DNA of 64,000 nt. It comes from Stereocaulon alpinum (lineage: Eukaryota > Ascomycota > Lecanoromycetes > Lecanorales > Stereocaulaceae). The DNA is taken from contig JAEUBA010000004.1 in NCBI GenBank assembly GCA_018257865.1, positions 620,001-684,000 of the forward strand. Reading direction: 5' to 3'. Below the pieces are notes generated by a model, which saw only the letters and a list, made by a program, of their open reading frames with translations, was not told the DNA's origin and did not search any database. A program made the translations under genes and the position numbers. Below, one piece after another: positions 54,487 through 64,000 of this stretch. The first letter of the stretch is position 1. Every line of letters begins with the position of its first letter.

Positions 54487-57400
54487 GTTTCTGTGATGCG
54501 GTTAGGAGTTTCGTTTCGAAGGCCGAGGTAGTGCTGCATGTTTTTTCTTTGTCATTGACAACACACTTTTGTGCATCGTTATTGATTAATTGAATATGCG
54601 TGTAGATCACACAAGGGATAGGGTCAGGTCACTTGTATATCACCACCTATATTGCAGCTGTATTTTGCACGTTCAAAGCTTTCACAACTAGGGTGCTAAA
54701 TGGATACCCTATAATCTCATACGCTATTACCGTGCAGTAAAGTTGCCCATAATTACCGGATCCCCAGAACGACTGTCTTCTCATTAAAAAGAATGATATA
54801 AAAAAGTAATATAATTGGTACATTCGTTGAGTCGTACAATGTAAGGAGAGACTAGAACGAACGTCCGTCACGCCAAGTCTTGCTCGCGTAATGGCACTGG
54901 TCAAGAAAGTAAAGGGGTCGCTTGGAAAATAGGTCTAGGACCACGAGCATCCCGTGCTGAATCCTCAAGCCTATCAAACGGAATCTCATGGCGGTTCAGG
55001 CAGGAAGGATAACGGATCTCTTTACCGCGGTGTTGCACCTCCTGGGAGATGATGAACAATTTCCAACCAGAAAAGCAGCTCAATATCCTCCTCACAAGAC
55101 GAAAGTCTTAGTAACTCGGACATCCCAACCAGTGCGCCACTCTACCAAGCCATTCACGTTCATACGCGCAGACAGTGATTGGCGGGATCCCACCAAGAGG
55201 CAAATCGTGTGATAGAACCGAGCAGACAAGGCACGAGAAAACCACCTGGCCACCGCAATATACACCTCGCCCTATCCATTCCCATGCATCATCCTCCCAC
55301 CACGCTTGCCACTCAAGCCAATCCCATCTCAATCCCCTAGCCCCATCGTTGATCTTCCGAAATTTCCGTTGAGCCTCCTCCCACAACCTCATGCACCTAC
55401 CCACAAACTCTCCGAAGGCAAATTCAACCAGCCGCTCACCGATCTAGAGAACGTCAAACTGTCAATTGGACAGCCGTGCCTGCACCCGCTCGTTCCCTTA
55501 GCTCGCCGCACTTTCGCCGCTGTCAAACCTGGTTTTCGAGCGGACGGGGGGAGATGGGGATGCATAAGTTGTACGTGCGTATGGGAGATCGACATATCCG
55601 AGGTTGACGGATGTCGAGGCGGGCAAGGAATGTATGGTTGGAATCTCGAGGGAACTCGTATTTATGGTCCGTGGGTGACAGGGGATAGCTGCAATACCGT
55701 TATGCAAGAGGCTAGAAATGGTGGTCCGGCTACGTTCGTTATATATGCACGATTTGTATGCTTGCTGGTGCAGGAAATGTTTATGCAGAGATCGCAGATC
55801 CCAATTCTTGGAGATGAGGTTGTAATGAACGCACATCTGCGAATGATGAAGAAGAGGTGCGCCTAATAGGCTTTCAGCGACCATGATTGCTTGTCGGTTC
55901 ATGCCTCCATTGCCCTGCATCTCAGGCTTCTGGTGGGTTCAATCAGCTTGTATTCTCATGCAGATGATCACTTCTGAAGATCAGGTTGATGTATTCGTCC
56001 GATGATGCAATTCTAACAGGGCAGAACTGAGAGAAAGTTCGTGCCATAGCATCACTGGACCGTGTGATTTGAACTCCCGACTTAGAAAGGCGTTCGTAAT
56101 ATACTTGGATCCGATGCCCAGCTCAATAATGATAGAACGGCTCGCGGGATGTTCGAGTAGGAGCCTGGAAGGAGACTAGGCAATAAGAATGAAAGACAGT
56201 AACGGCGAAGAACCCGAACTGGTCATGACGCCACGCTGAGCCTCAAAGCTCGTTTGGAATCTGGCTGGCCTTTGAATAGTCGCAAGTTCGATGCTAGAGG
56301 CGTGAAAAGATCTTCGGTTTTCACCACGTGATGTTCTCGGTGAAGACAAGCGCTTGAATTGAGAACGTTGCTGTTCCGGAGGATTAGTTTTAATAAAGCG
56401 TTCTGCTGAGATCTGTCGGTGGCAATGCTCAGATGATCAATGGAGTTCCCTTAGGCTCTGGCACCGTCAGGTTTGCAATGATCAAACGCCGCGCCGGAAC
56501 AGGTCCCTGTAGACAATATAGTCATTCAAGTTTGTTGTCGTAGAAGGCATCAGACGTAAAGACTAGACAATGAGAACAATATGACAAAATGATGCTCTTA
56601 CTTTCCAGATAGCACTAGTATGGTGCCTGTGCAGACCATCCCTGATTGGTGCAAGTTGCCTGCCGATCATCTTGCACCTTATGCGGGGACCAATAGAGGA
56701 CTGCAGGAATCGAAGCGGTACGCTAAGAGCGATGGCTGTTCATCGTCGAATGAAGCTCAACCAGGCTGGATTTTTGTTGAGGATGTTGTAACCGGTTGGA
56801 TACAGTAGTGGTAGTGTCCAAAAGCTGAGCGCTAAGGCTTCGAGGGCCAATGTGCTGATTCATCACTATCAATAACATTAGCTTGCTACTAGGGCAGTAG
56901 TCTCCGCGTGCAGAATCTTGCAAGAGATAGGTTACTTTTGAGCAAAACTAAGAAGCCATGAGTCGTCTTCCAGTTTGGCTGGAAGGACAACGACTAACAC
57001 GATGTAGCTAGCGGTCAGGTCTCCAAGCTCAGGCACTTATGCATCGAGTCTCATGAGAATGCCTGAAAGAGCGATCACGTTTCTTTGTCTATGTCTCGCT
57101 GAAAGCCTCTTACCGCAACCCTTGCTGCTGCTACCCGAGTGGCGCTTAGACTAGACCAGGATATTGATTCATGGACATGAGCACGGATACACTTCGAAAT
57201 CACCTTCTTTAGGATCCTGACCTTAGCAAACCAAGCACAACGTCACAATGTAGATTGGAAGTGACACTTAGAAACCACAATTCTAAGTCCGAGGGGCACA
57301 ACTTTGGCACTAGGATGGCAGTGGCCACCTACTGTTGACCGTTTAGTTTGGTTATCAAGGCAATGTCTGAGCTTGCGGGTCCCGGATAGACACTGGGAAT

Positions 57401-58235
57401 GGGACCTCGATAGTGACAGTACCCTTAGGCTTCCTTTTAGCGTGATAGGTGGAGATATCTGCTCCGAATCTGTAAATAGAGCCCCAGACCGCGCCTCGTG
57501 CGCCTATCTAGTGACAGTCAAGAAACAACCTTAGCTTGAGAGCGTCCCTAGAAAAGAGCATAAAACATTAGTCGACTCCACTATCATCCTTGTTGTACTC
57601 ACTACTACTCCTAACAACCGACGATCCAGAGACCAGCAGGCGCCTCCACAATATTTTGAGCGTTTTCGCTTCACCGCTGCTTTGATACAGTCGTTTGGCT
57701 GCTTCAACAAGGGCCAGATCTAGCACTAAACTTGATTCTTTAAGCACTCAAGACAGACGGACCTAATCTCACGCTGCACTTTACCCTTGTTCTCGCTCTG
57801 CTGGTGTATGCGAGGCGGATCTTAGAAGAGGTGCGTCAGGGTCTGCATCTAAATCAACAAAGAGCTTGCTGTTGGCGGTCTGCATTTCGATGCTTCCATC
57901 TGCGCTCCATCCTCCAATCTCAAAGGAAGCATTCATGGCTGGCTTAGTCGGCACGTAGTTGACGCACTTTGACTTCTTGTGCATCTAGTCTTTGTTGTTG
58001 TTGTGGTTGGCAACTTAGAGCTGGCTCTAGTGCTGTCTCCGGGGACATATTAGAGGGTCGAGCCCACCATCGAACTCAGCTCTATCTACCACTTGGATCT
58101 CATTTCCAGCGGCTTGCTCGATTCTCCCACCCTATCGGTGGATCAGACCGCTTGTTGAGTCGATCTAGCACGACACTCAAGACAAATTCAAGACATACTC
58201 GACCTCCTTTCTCGGTTCATTTTCAACATAGGATC
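54487..58235. other. 3.7 kb gene-poor region
   Basis: No recognisable gene lies between TOP2 and the APSES gene. The longest open frame (55306-55866, plus) begins with TTG and has no ATG in its first 100 codons. Several frames of 60-140 codons overlap it on the other strand. Near 56060-56085 a short segment resembles a tRNA T-arm but lacks the rest. I see no transposase motif or terminal repeat. Confidence 0.5.
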
Positions 58236-59683
58236 ATGGTTCCCGTTTCGTCACTCCTCAACCCATTGCCGCCTTCTTTTGAGCGTCTTCGAAAGCCATC
58301 CCAGACTCCCGGGCGCAATCATCTTGAAGCCTACTCAGTACCGTTGTTACCAGCTAAGAAGCAGAAGATGTCAAAAGCCACAACAGCCTTCGTGAAAGCT
58401 AAGCCTAAGGGCGAGATCAACTACCCACCTTACGAAGAGGTCGACGAGGATACCTTTGCAGCATATGACGAATTTGAAGTCCAACCAATAGGCCAGATCC
58501 AAGAATTTCCCAAACGCATTCCATACAACAGCGAGAAGAAGACGTTTCAACGAAAGACAGGCAGGGATGGATTTGAAGGCATTCGAACACCCGGCGGAAA
58601 TCCATTATATAGCTAATATTTTCCACAGTCTATCAATATACGTTCAGAATGCCAGACGATGATCGTGGGAGAGACGCACACGCCGTGATGTGGGATTACA
58701 ACGTGGGCCTCGTGAGGATCACCTCGTTCTTCAAAAGCTTAGGCCATTCGAAGGTATGTTAGAGCTTCACATAGGATCAGTAAGGGTGACAAATGATGAC
58801 GTACCTAGACTATGCCAGCCAAAGTGATGACCGCAAACCCTGGACTTCGTGAAGTCTCTCATAGCATTACTGGCGGATCGATCTCTGCTCAAGGTATGCA
58901 CCCCGGCGTGGATGCTTGATTTCCCGTGGACTGATTCGAACAGGATACTGGGTCCCTTACGAAGCAGCCAAAGCTGTGGCTGCCAGATTTTGCTACAATA
59001 TCAGACATGTACTAGTTCCAGTCTTTGGGCCAGACTTCGTTGCAATGTGTGACAAACCAGGCAGCTCGGGCTTCATGCAGTTGTCGATAGATCGCGACAT
59101 CATATACCGTTGCACCGAGGGAGCGACTGCCATTCATGCGCACTCAAGGGAGTCGTCGATGCCTGTTAGTCCTCGAACCCCAAGCGCCTTCCCTGCGTTG
59201 CCTGGGTGGCCACCGAAACCATTGCTACCTAAGCCATTCAAGCCTATGGATGTGGAGAGCGGGTATGGCACGGATAGTGACCGTAGCGACAGATATCTTG
59301 GCTCGCCTGATTCTTCTTCGACTTCTGGATGGACTCCGGTAAACTCGCCTAGACCGAACGATAGGCTGGAGAATTCCACCTTTCCACGAGCAGAAGTCAC
59401 CTCCACCCCACGCGAGACAAGTGACAGCCATACCGAGAGGATTCTCAGCAGCAGGAAAGAGTATAGTGCGAAACGCCAGCTCCTCGAAGCTGACGAAGCT
59501 GCTGACACCGAGAGCTCGTCTGACCAGATTCGGACAGCCGATACACCCTCATCGAAGCGGAGGAAAATAGCTGGGGCGCTCACACCAGAGATTGGAGCAG
59601 CATATACCCTGCTTCAGCTGAACATGGCTGATGCAACGCTGAGTGATGGTAGAATAGCGAGGCGTCGTCGGGCATCTGCTTGA
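58236..59683 (+). CDS. APSES/KilA-N-type DNA-binding transcription regulator (Xbp1-like)
   Basis: The four exons are 58236..58578, 58629..58753, 58809..58893 and 58944..59683, giving 430 residues. The APSES DNA-binding domain (about residues 75-205) is split by three introns. It reads KGEINYPPYEEVDED, IPYNSEKKTFQRKTGRDGFE, VYQYTFRMP, HAVMWDYNVGLVRITSFFK, AKVMTANPGLREVSHSITGGS, and GYWVPYEAAKAVAARFCYNIRHVLVPVFGPDF. These match Xbp1-type fungal repressors and Bqt4-like proteins. The rest is Ser/Pro-rich and disordered, with acidic patches and a basic stretch (SSKRRKI) that could be a nuclear signal. No ankyrin repeats follow, which argues against the Swi4/Swi6/Mbp1 branch. Intron 1 must be GC-AG (58579..58628) to give the family's GFEVYQYTF; unspliced, the frame stops at 58616. 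Confidence 0.82.
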
Positions 59684-60155
59684 CTCTCATTCGGATGACA
59701 TGAAGGGGGAAGGTGCTTTTAGAATGAGATCACGATGCTAACAGCTTCCCGTATTGCAGCAGCTTTTCGTATTGCAATGGGTTCAAGTTAATATTCTCCC
59801 ATAATGTCCGGTAAAAATGGGCGGTAATCTGCGTTCGAGCATACAATAGATAGTTTAACCAACCAGAGAGTTCGCGGAGAGCAAAATTGATGGATTTGAC
59901 ATCCTGTCTACACACTTCCAGCCATTTTTTCGGTCGTCGTGACGTGTAGGTTGCAGCATGGAGAAGGAGCAGGACACTCGTGTCGATCATTTTGCTAGCT
60001 CGGCGGAATCTCGGGAAAAGCTTAGCTTGCAGATTACAACATACCTTATCCATACACTTGGGAAGGAGCTTCTGAGGTAAAGGCTCCTCTGGTCTTAGAA
60101 CAACTGGAGGCCTATGTGGTTAAAACAAAAATTGACAAAAATGAGCCTGAGTGCT
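59684..60155. other. Intergenic, no gene seen
   Basis: Between the APSES gene and the tRNA. A 107-codon minus-strand frame at 59730-60053 has no recognisable features. Confidence 0.5.
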
Positions 60156-60227
60156 GCCTCCACTCAGAATCGAACTGAGAATCTCATCATTACTAGTGAT
60201 GCGCTTTACCATTAAGCCATAGAGGCA
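60156..60227 (-). tRNA. tRNA-Thr (anticodon AGU)
   Basis: Read on the minus strand, a complete 72-nt cloverleaf is present. The acceptor stem GCCTCTA pairs with TGGAGGC (one G-T pair), followed by a discriminator A. The D-stem is GCTT/AAGC around AATGGTA. The anticodon stem CATCA/TGATG encloses CTAGTAA, so the anticodon is AGT. The variable loop is short (AGATT), and the T-arm is CTCAG-TTCGATT-CTGAG. The A-box (TGGCTTAATGG) and B-box (GTTCGATTC) are intact. There is no intron. A T-rich terminator run is not obvious within the first bases after the gene. Confidence 0.95.
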
Positions 60228-61481
60228 ATTGACGAATAGACATGGTTTAATACAATATATATATGGCTTTCAATAACGACGAGAGCAACTGTTTTTTTGA
60301 TGGTCAACAACATTTGAGTTGGTAGAAAGGGTTGTTTAGCAAAATTCAACTCATTCGCGGTACGTATTGGCTGGGCACAGCGTCTGGACGAGAACATTAA
60401 TACGCTGTTCATGAAGCTCATTTCAGGGTCTTCTCTCGTCGGATTAGATACTGGTCAAGCAAAAGAGGACTCAGATCCTGATATCTTTCGCCGAAATCCA
60501 TTAGGAAACTGGCCAGTTCTGGCTGCGTCATCCCAACTTCTATCTTGAAAATTTTCAGAACGCCGAGGAACGAAAGATTGGACGGCATGCTGGCGTCATG
60601 AAAACCTGTCGCCATACCTCAAGAAACCCCCAAGAAAGAGTACCCAATGTCTCCAAAAATCCTTGCAGAGGGGAAAGTTGTGCATGCACGTAGAGTTCGA
60701 CCATTTCTGGAGGGCAATGCTATGTAGAAATCGCAAGTCCAAAACGCGTCCGTTTGCACAACTCATGGTCTGAGAGCATGGTAGCCCAGCAGGACAATGA
60801 TATCAGCTCTTGCAACCTTGCGGACGAAACGCCCATAAATCGCGTAAGATACCTTTGATCCTCGATACCTCGTGGATTTGGAGGTGACTTCAAGACACGT
60901 ATAAGTGACGGTCTCGGAAAGATGGTACTCTTATAGCTGGGCAATAACGTAACGACGTTGTAGCATTGTTATACCGTTAGAAATGAAACGCATTGGCAAA
61001 GTAACTAAGTTAGTAACGCGTGCTCGGGGCGGGGGTAGCTTAGAAGCCGTTATCAAAGACACCCGTGGCTTGAACCCCTGAATCGCGTGCCTAAGGGGTG
61101 TAGAGGCCACCTGCCATCTTGATCAATGGGTCACAAGCTCGTAGTTCTTAGGTAGCTAATAATGTATCATCGCCACAGTCGTTAATCGAAGTATAGGTCA
61201 TCATTTAGTCAGTAGAAGGGGTGTTGTTGTTTATTTTCGAAGTACGTAGTTCTACATACGTGCACCCATCGTCATTGCCCCGTTGCTCCAAACGTCCGAG
61301 CTCACTAGTGAAACCAAAAAAATCCGGTTCTGTTATCTCATCATCTCCACCCCCATCAAGGAAAGACAACACAGGCCACTTCCAATTCATAAGTTACCTA
61401 CAAGAACCCATTCTTACCACCCAAAGTAATCATCTCACTTTCCTTCCGTCTGCATTCTCTCTTGATCGACACCTTCTCGAG
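60228..61481. other. Intergenic, upstream of the reticulon gene
   Basis: About 1.25 kb. Frames of 60-75 codons only. A C/T-rich stretch just before 61482 fits a fungal leader. Nothing else is supported. Confidence 0.5.
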
Positions 61482-62822
61482 ATGACTGACGCACCTCCCC
61501 AGCTCGGACAAATCCCGCAAAGCTCAGAACTCAAGGTCCCCACATTGTCGTCAACGATGGACAGCAATACATCAAATGGTAATCTTCAGGATGGCAAAGA
61601 CAGTGTTTACAACAGTCAGGTGTGCTACAAGCTCCATTGATCGTGGAAGCAGAGCTGACAGTGTTCTATTGCAGTATTCCGTGAGCTCGCGTGACCACAG
61701 GCAACAGTATTGACGTGCATCACAGATGCTCAATCAGCAGCCAACACAATCCAAAATCATCCTGCCACACAGAGTATGAAAGATACCTTGAGCAATGGAC
61801 CTGTCGCAGACATAGCCAAGGACCAACACGCAAAGACGACCTCAGAATTCAGCAACCTCGCCAACTCCCGCACGACTCCGGAGAAGGCTGCAGCAACTGG
61901 ACAGCCATTAACACACTACCACTCGTTCTTCTACAACCTCCTCAGCGTAAGCAGGCTTTTGATTTGAAAGTTCTATTCTAATTTGACAATTGTAGTGGGA
62001 AAACCCCCGTGCTACGACACTCTCCTTTATCTCCATCATCCTCTTCATCTTTGCCGCTCGTTACTTGCCCGCACTCCGTTGGACGTTCAAAGCTCTATAC
62101 ATGGTACTCGGAGGTAGGTCTACTTCTCTACTGCGATGGAGATGACTTCTGACAAGACACCAGTTACGGCCGCCGCTGAGGTAGCAGGCAAGCTAGTGCT
62201 TTCACAAGGATTGACTTCTTCTTTCCGCCCAAAGAAATACTACACAATTCCCCGAGAAACTCTTGAAGCATGTCTGGAAGATGTTGAGCAGTTCATCAAT
62301 TTCTTCGTTATCGAATTCCAGCGCGTCCTTTTCGCCGAGAACGTCATCCATACCATTGCCGCCTTCACCGCAGCCGTTCTCTCCTACTGGCTCATCAAGG
62401 TTCTCCCTTTCTGGGGGTTAAGTCTTATCGCTGTCTCCTGCGTCTATCTTGGCCCTCTGATCTACATGACCAACAAGGATGTCATTGACGAGCAACTCAA
62501 GAACGCTTCTAATGTCGTCAACAGCCAAACCCAGCAAGTCCGCAACCTCGCAGGGCACCACACCGCTCGTGCTTCTGAGACCGTGAAGGCCTACGCCGGA
62601 GACTACACCTCCAAGGCACAGGAGTATATCGGTAGTGCTCGCGGCACGAACTCTAAGTCCATGGCCAACGCCCCGGTCAAGTCTGAGCCCGGAAGCGGTC
62701 CTAACTACAGCCCATCTGACTTCCCTCATGCTCCTAAGCAGGAGCCTACTGCGGGAGTCACACCTCACCAAGAGCAGTACGAGAAGTCACAGTTTGGCGG
62801 GCAGGCAGTGCCAGCTTCTTAG
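61482..62822 (+). CDS. RTN1: Reticulon-family ER membrane-shaping protein
   Basis: This fungal reticulon bends the tubular endoplasmic reticulum. Exons 61482..61619, 61701..61946, 61996..62113 and 62164..62822 give about 386 residues. A soluble, polar N-terminus of about 120 residues comes first. The reticulon homology domain starts at FFYNLLSWENPRATT and has two long hydrophobic hairpins (about 130-170 and 220-260; LSFISIILFIFAARYLPAL and HTIAAFTAAVLSYWLIKVLPFW) separated by a hydrophilic loop. This W-shaped layout defines the family. A helical, Lys/Ala-rich tail with AYAGDYTSKAQEYIG follows, ending in a disordered Pro/Ser/Gln-rich stretch. The join between exons 1 and 2 (81-nt intron) is the least certain; the others keep frame well. 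Confidence 0.9.
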
Positions 62823-63571
62823 GTCTATCCAGGTGGTCAATCGCCTTCCACAAAGCTACACCTTTAGCTACTGACCAATGACGATATTGTGATGGAGGAA
62901 GGAAGACTGATGAAGGACATGGAATGGGTATGCAATGCATGAAAGTAGTGATGGATGTGAATAATACGAAGGGAACCGATTACTGGCACATGAACTACAG
63001 CTTCAACACGCATTGAGGTTGGAGTTTCGCTTGGAGCAAGGAGAGCGATGAGCGTTTGTATGGGCACCTTGTACCTTCATTAGGACAGCAATTGCAATCG
63101 AACTCATTCCTTTTGCCAAGCGATAATTCACTACGCAGATCAGAGCGATATGTCGATGATGATCCGGGCAACACTTCAATGCTACCCTTTAGTACAATAC
63201 AAAGCTCTCATTCCTTCCATCCGAACACTGTGAGCCTTAACATTCAGGTCCTCTAGCGAGCAGCATTGCTGCATGTTGCCCCATTATGTGTCTCACGAAC
63301 GAAGCTCCCTTCGAACCCACCCAATCCTAGTACATCCAGAGCAACAACCTTAGCCAACGGTAAACTACCTATGCGAAGCGATGACTGCTGCTATGTCAGT
63401 AAACAGACTTGGAGGAGTAGCGAGTCAACGTACAAAGCCTGTCTAAACATAAAACCCCGTCTCTACTACTGCTCTTTCATCGAAAATCACAAACCTAGCA
63501 CCTAGCCCACACCCTTTCTTATTATTAGTGGGAAAGAGGAGTGCATTACCTTTCTCCCCTCATCAATTCAC
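62823..63571. other. Convergent 3' intergenic region
   Basis: About 750 bases between the reticulon stop and the stop of the last, minus-strand gene. No ORF or RNA is convincing. Confidence 0.5.
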
Positions 63572-64000
63572 CTAAAGCAACCTCCCCTCAACAACCCCCA
63601 ACGCCCCTCGAATCCCCTCCTCCGCCCTCTCAAAACACTCGTTCAACTCCACAAGGTGTTCCGTAACATGCCGCAATCGCAGACAACCATCAACTTCCCA
63701 CCGCTGCCGCAGTATGTCTCTGTCCACGTCTAGAGCGTGAGCATTGGCTCGCAATTTGCTTGCTATCTTCGCGAGGACGGCTGTTGTTTCGCGATGGATT
63801 ATGTGTTCGTGCGTGGGGCGTTTGGGGTGGATGGCGAGTCGTTTTGGAGGGTGGGGGAGGGTGGTGTTGTTGGTTATTGTTGCGAGGGGTGGGCGGGTGG
63901 GTTGAAGGCGGGTGGTGATGGAGGTGGTGGGGTGGGTGTCGCTAGTGAGGTCTATGCAGTTGGTTTGGGCGGAGCCGGTGATGGCGGGGGTGATGGGGGC
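63572..64000 (-). CDS. C-terminal part of an unidentified protein, cut by the window edge
   Basis: The minus-strand frame is open from the window's right end to a stop at 63572-63574, at least 142 residues. The first half visible is a disordered Thr/Pro/Ile-rich linker. The last 75 residues are charged and helical (HRETTAVLAKIASKLRANA, LDVDRDILRQRWEVDG, HVTEHLVELNECFERAEEG), a pattern of amphipathic helices such as a coiled-coil subunit of a complex. I cannot name the family. There is no ATG in the visible frame, so the start lies to the right of the window. Confidence 0.6.
   Translation of the reverse strand, partial: APITPAITGSAQTNCIDLTSDTHPTTSITTRLQPTRPPLATITNNTTLPHPPKRLAIHPKRPTHEHIIHRETTAVLAKIASKLRANAHALDVDRDILRQRWEVDGCLRLRHVTEHLVELNECFERAEEGIRGALGVVEGRLL

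Noticed and set aside
55306..55866. 186-codon ORF between TOP2 and the APSES gene
   Set aside because: It starts with TTG, lacks an ATG in its first 100 codons, has no domain, and other frames are open on the opposite strand.
56050..56150. Possible tRNA or tRNA relic
   Set aside because: A TTCAAATC-like T-loop is visible on the minus strand, but the T-stem does not pair and no acceptor stem or D-arm can be built.
61020..61130. tRNA-like GGTAGCTTAGAAGC segment
   Set aside because: A D-arm-like sequence is present, but no cloverleaf with paired acceptor and T stems could be formed.

Overview
This 64 kb window looks like a chromosomal stretch of a filamentous ascomycete (Pezizomycotina, perhaps Dothideomycetes; the class is inference). 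Genes are split by short introns of about 36-80 nt with GT...AG ends and CTRAC-like branch sites. Almost all recognisable genes are conserved fungal housekeeping genes, and there are no operons, prokaryotic signals or intact transposons. CDS start and end values are outer limits; exon joins are in the evidence text. I re-derived splice sites by reading frame and family fit, and chose ATG starts.

Layout: 1-3268 (+) is the 3' part of a RAV1/rabconnectin-like gene. 4003-6387 (-) is an OPT-family transporter. 6886-7801 (-) is a secreted orphan. 9028-9822 (-) is a single-pass membrane protein with a Cys-containing ectodomain. 9823-14514 is a 4.7 kb gene-poor stretch. 14515-16405 (-) is a PRMT3-type arginine methyltransferase, divergent from a Mo25/hymA gene at 16790-18085 (+). 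18717-19575 (-) is a cytochrome b561-like protein. 20744-22084 (+) is an orphan. 23041-26411 (-) is NMA111, an HtrA-like protease. 27240-28040 (+) is an FSH1-type serine hydrolase.

The 29-37 kb segment is the most accessory part. It holds a kinase-ankyrin protein (-) and a helical-N-terminus ankyrin protein with a C-terminal membrane anchor (+), facing away from each other across a 1.4 kb spacer that contains a minisatellite. Then follow a gene-poor 2 kb with a purine-rich tract and a tiny Cys-rich ORF.

Conserved genes resume with NCS-1/frequenin (37405-38489, -), MED4 (38884-39777, +), an MDR-type oxidoreductase (40004-41017, -), a TBC RabGAP with coiled coils (42426-45505, +), an MFS transporter (46694-48767, +), DNA topoisomerase II (49245-54486, +), an APSES-type DNA-binding protein (58236-59683, +), a tRNA-Thr(AGU) (60156-60227, -), a reticulon (61482-62822, +) and the 3' end of an unidentified gene (63572-64000, -).

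The genes do not form one pathway. Their roles cover V-ATPase assembly, transport, chromatin and transcription, polarity kinase scaffolding, Ca2+ signalling, ER shaping and Rab control. No clearly new multi-gene system is visible. The best leads are the two GC-AG introns sharing a 9-nt 5' end, the mitochondrial-looking N-terminal extension on NMA111, a minisatellite that supplies the NMA111 stop codon, and the divergent ankyrin gene pair.
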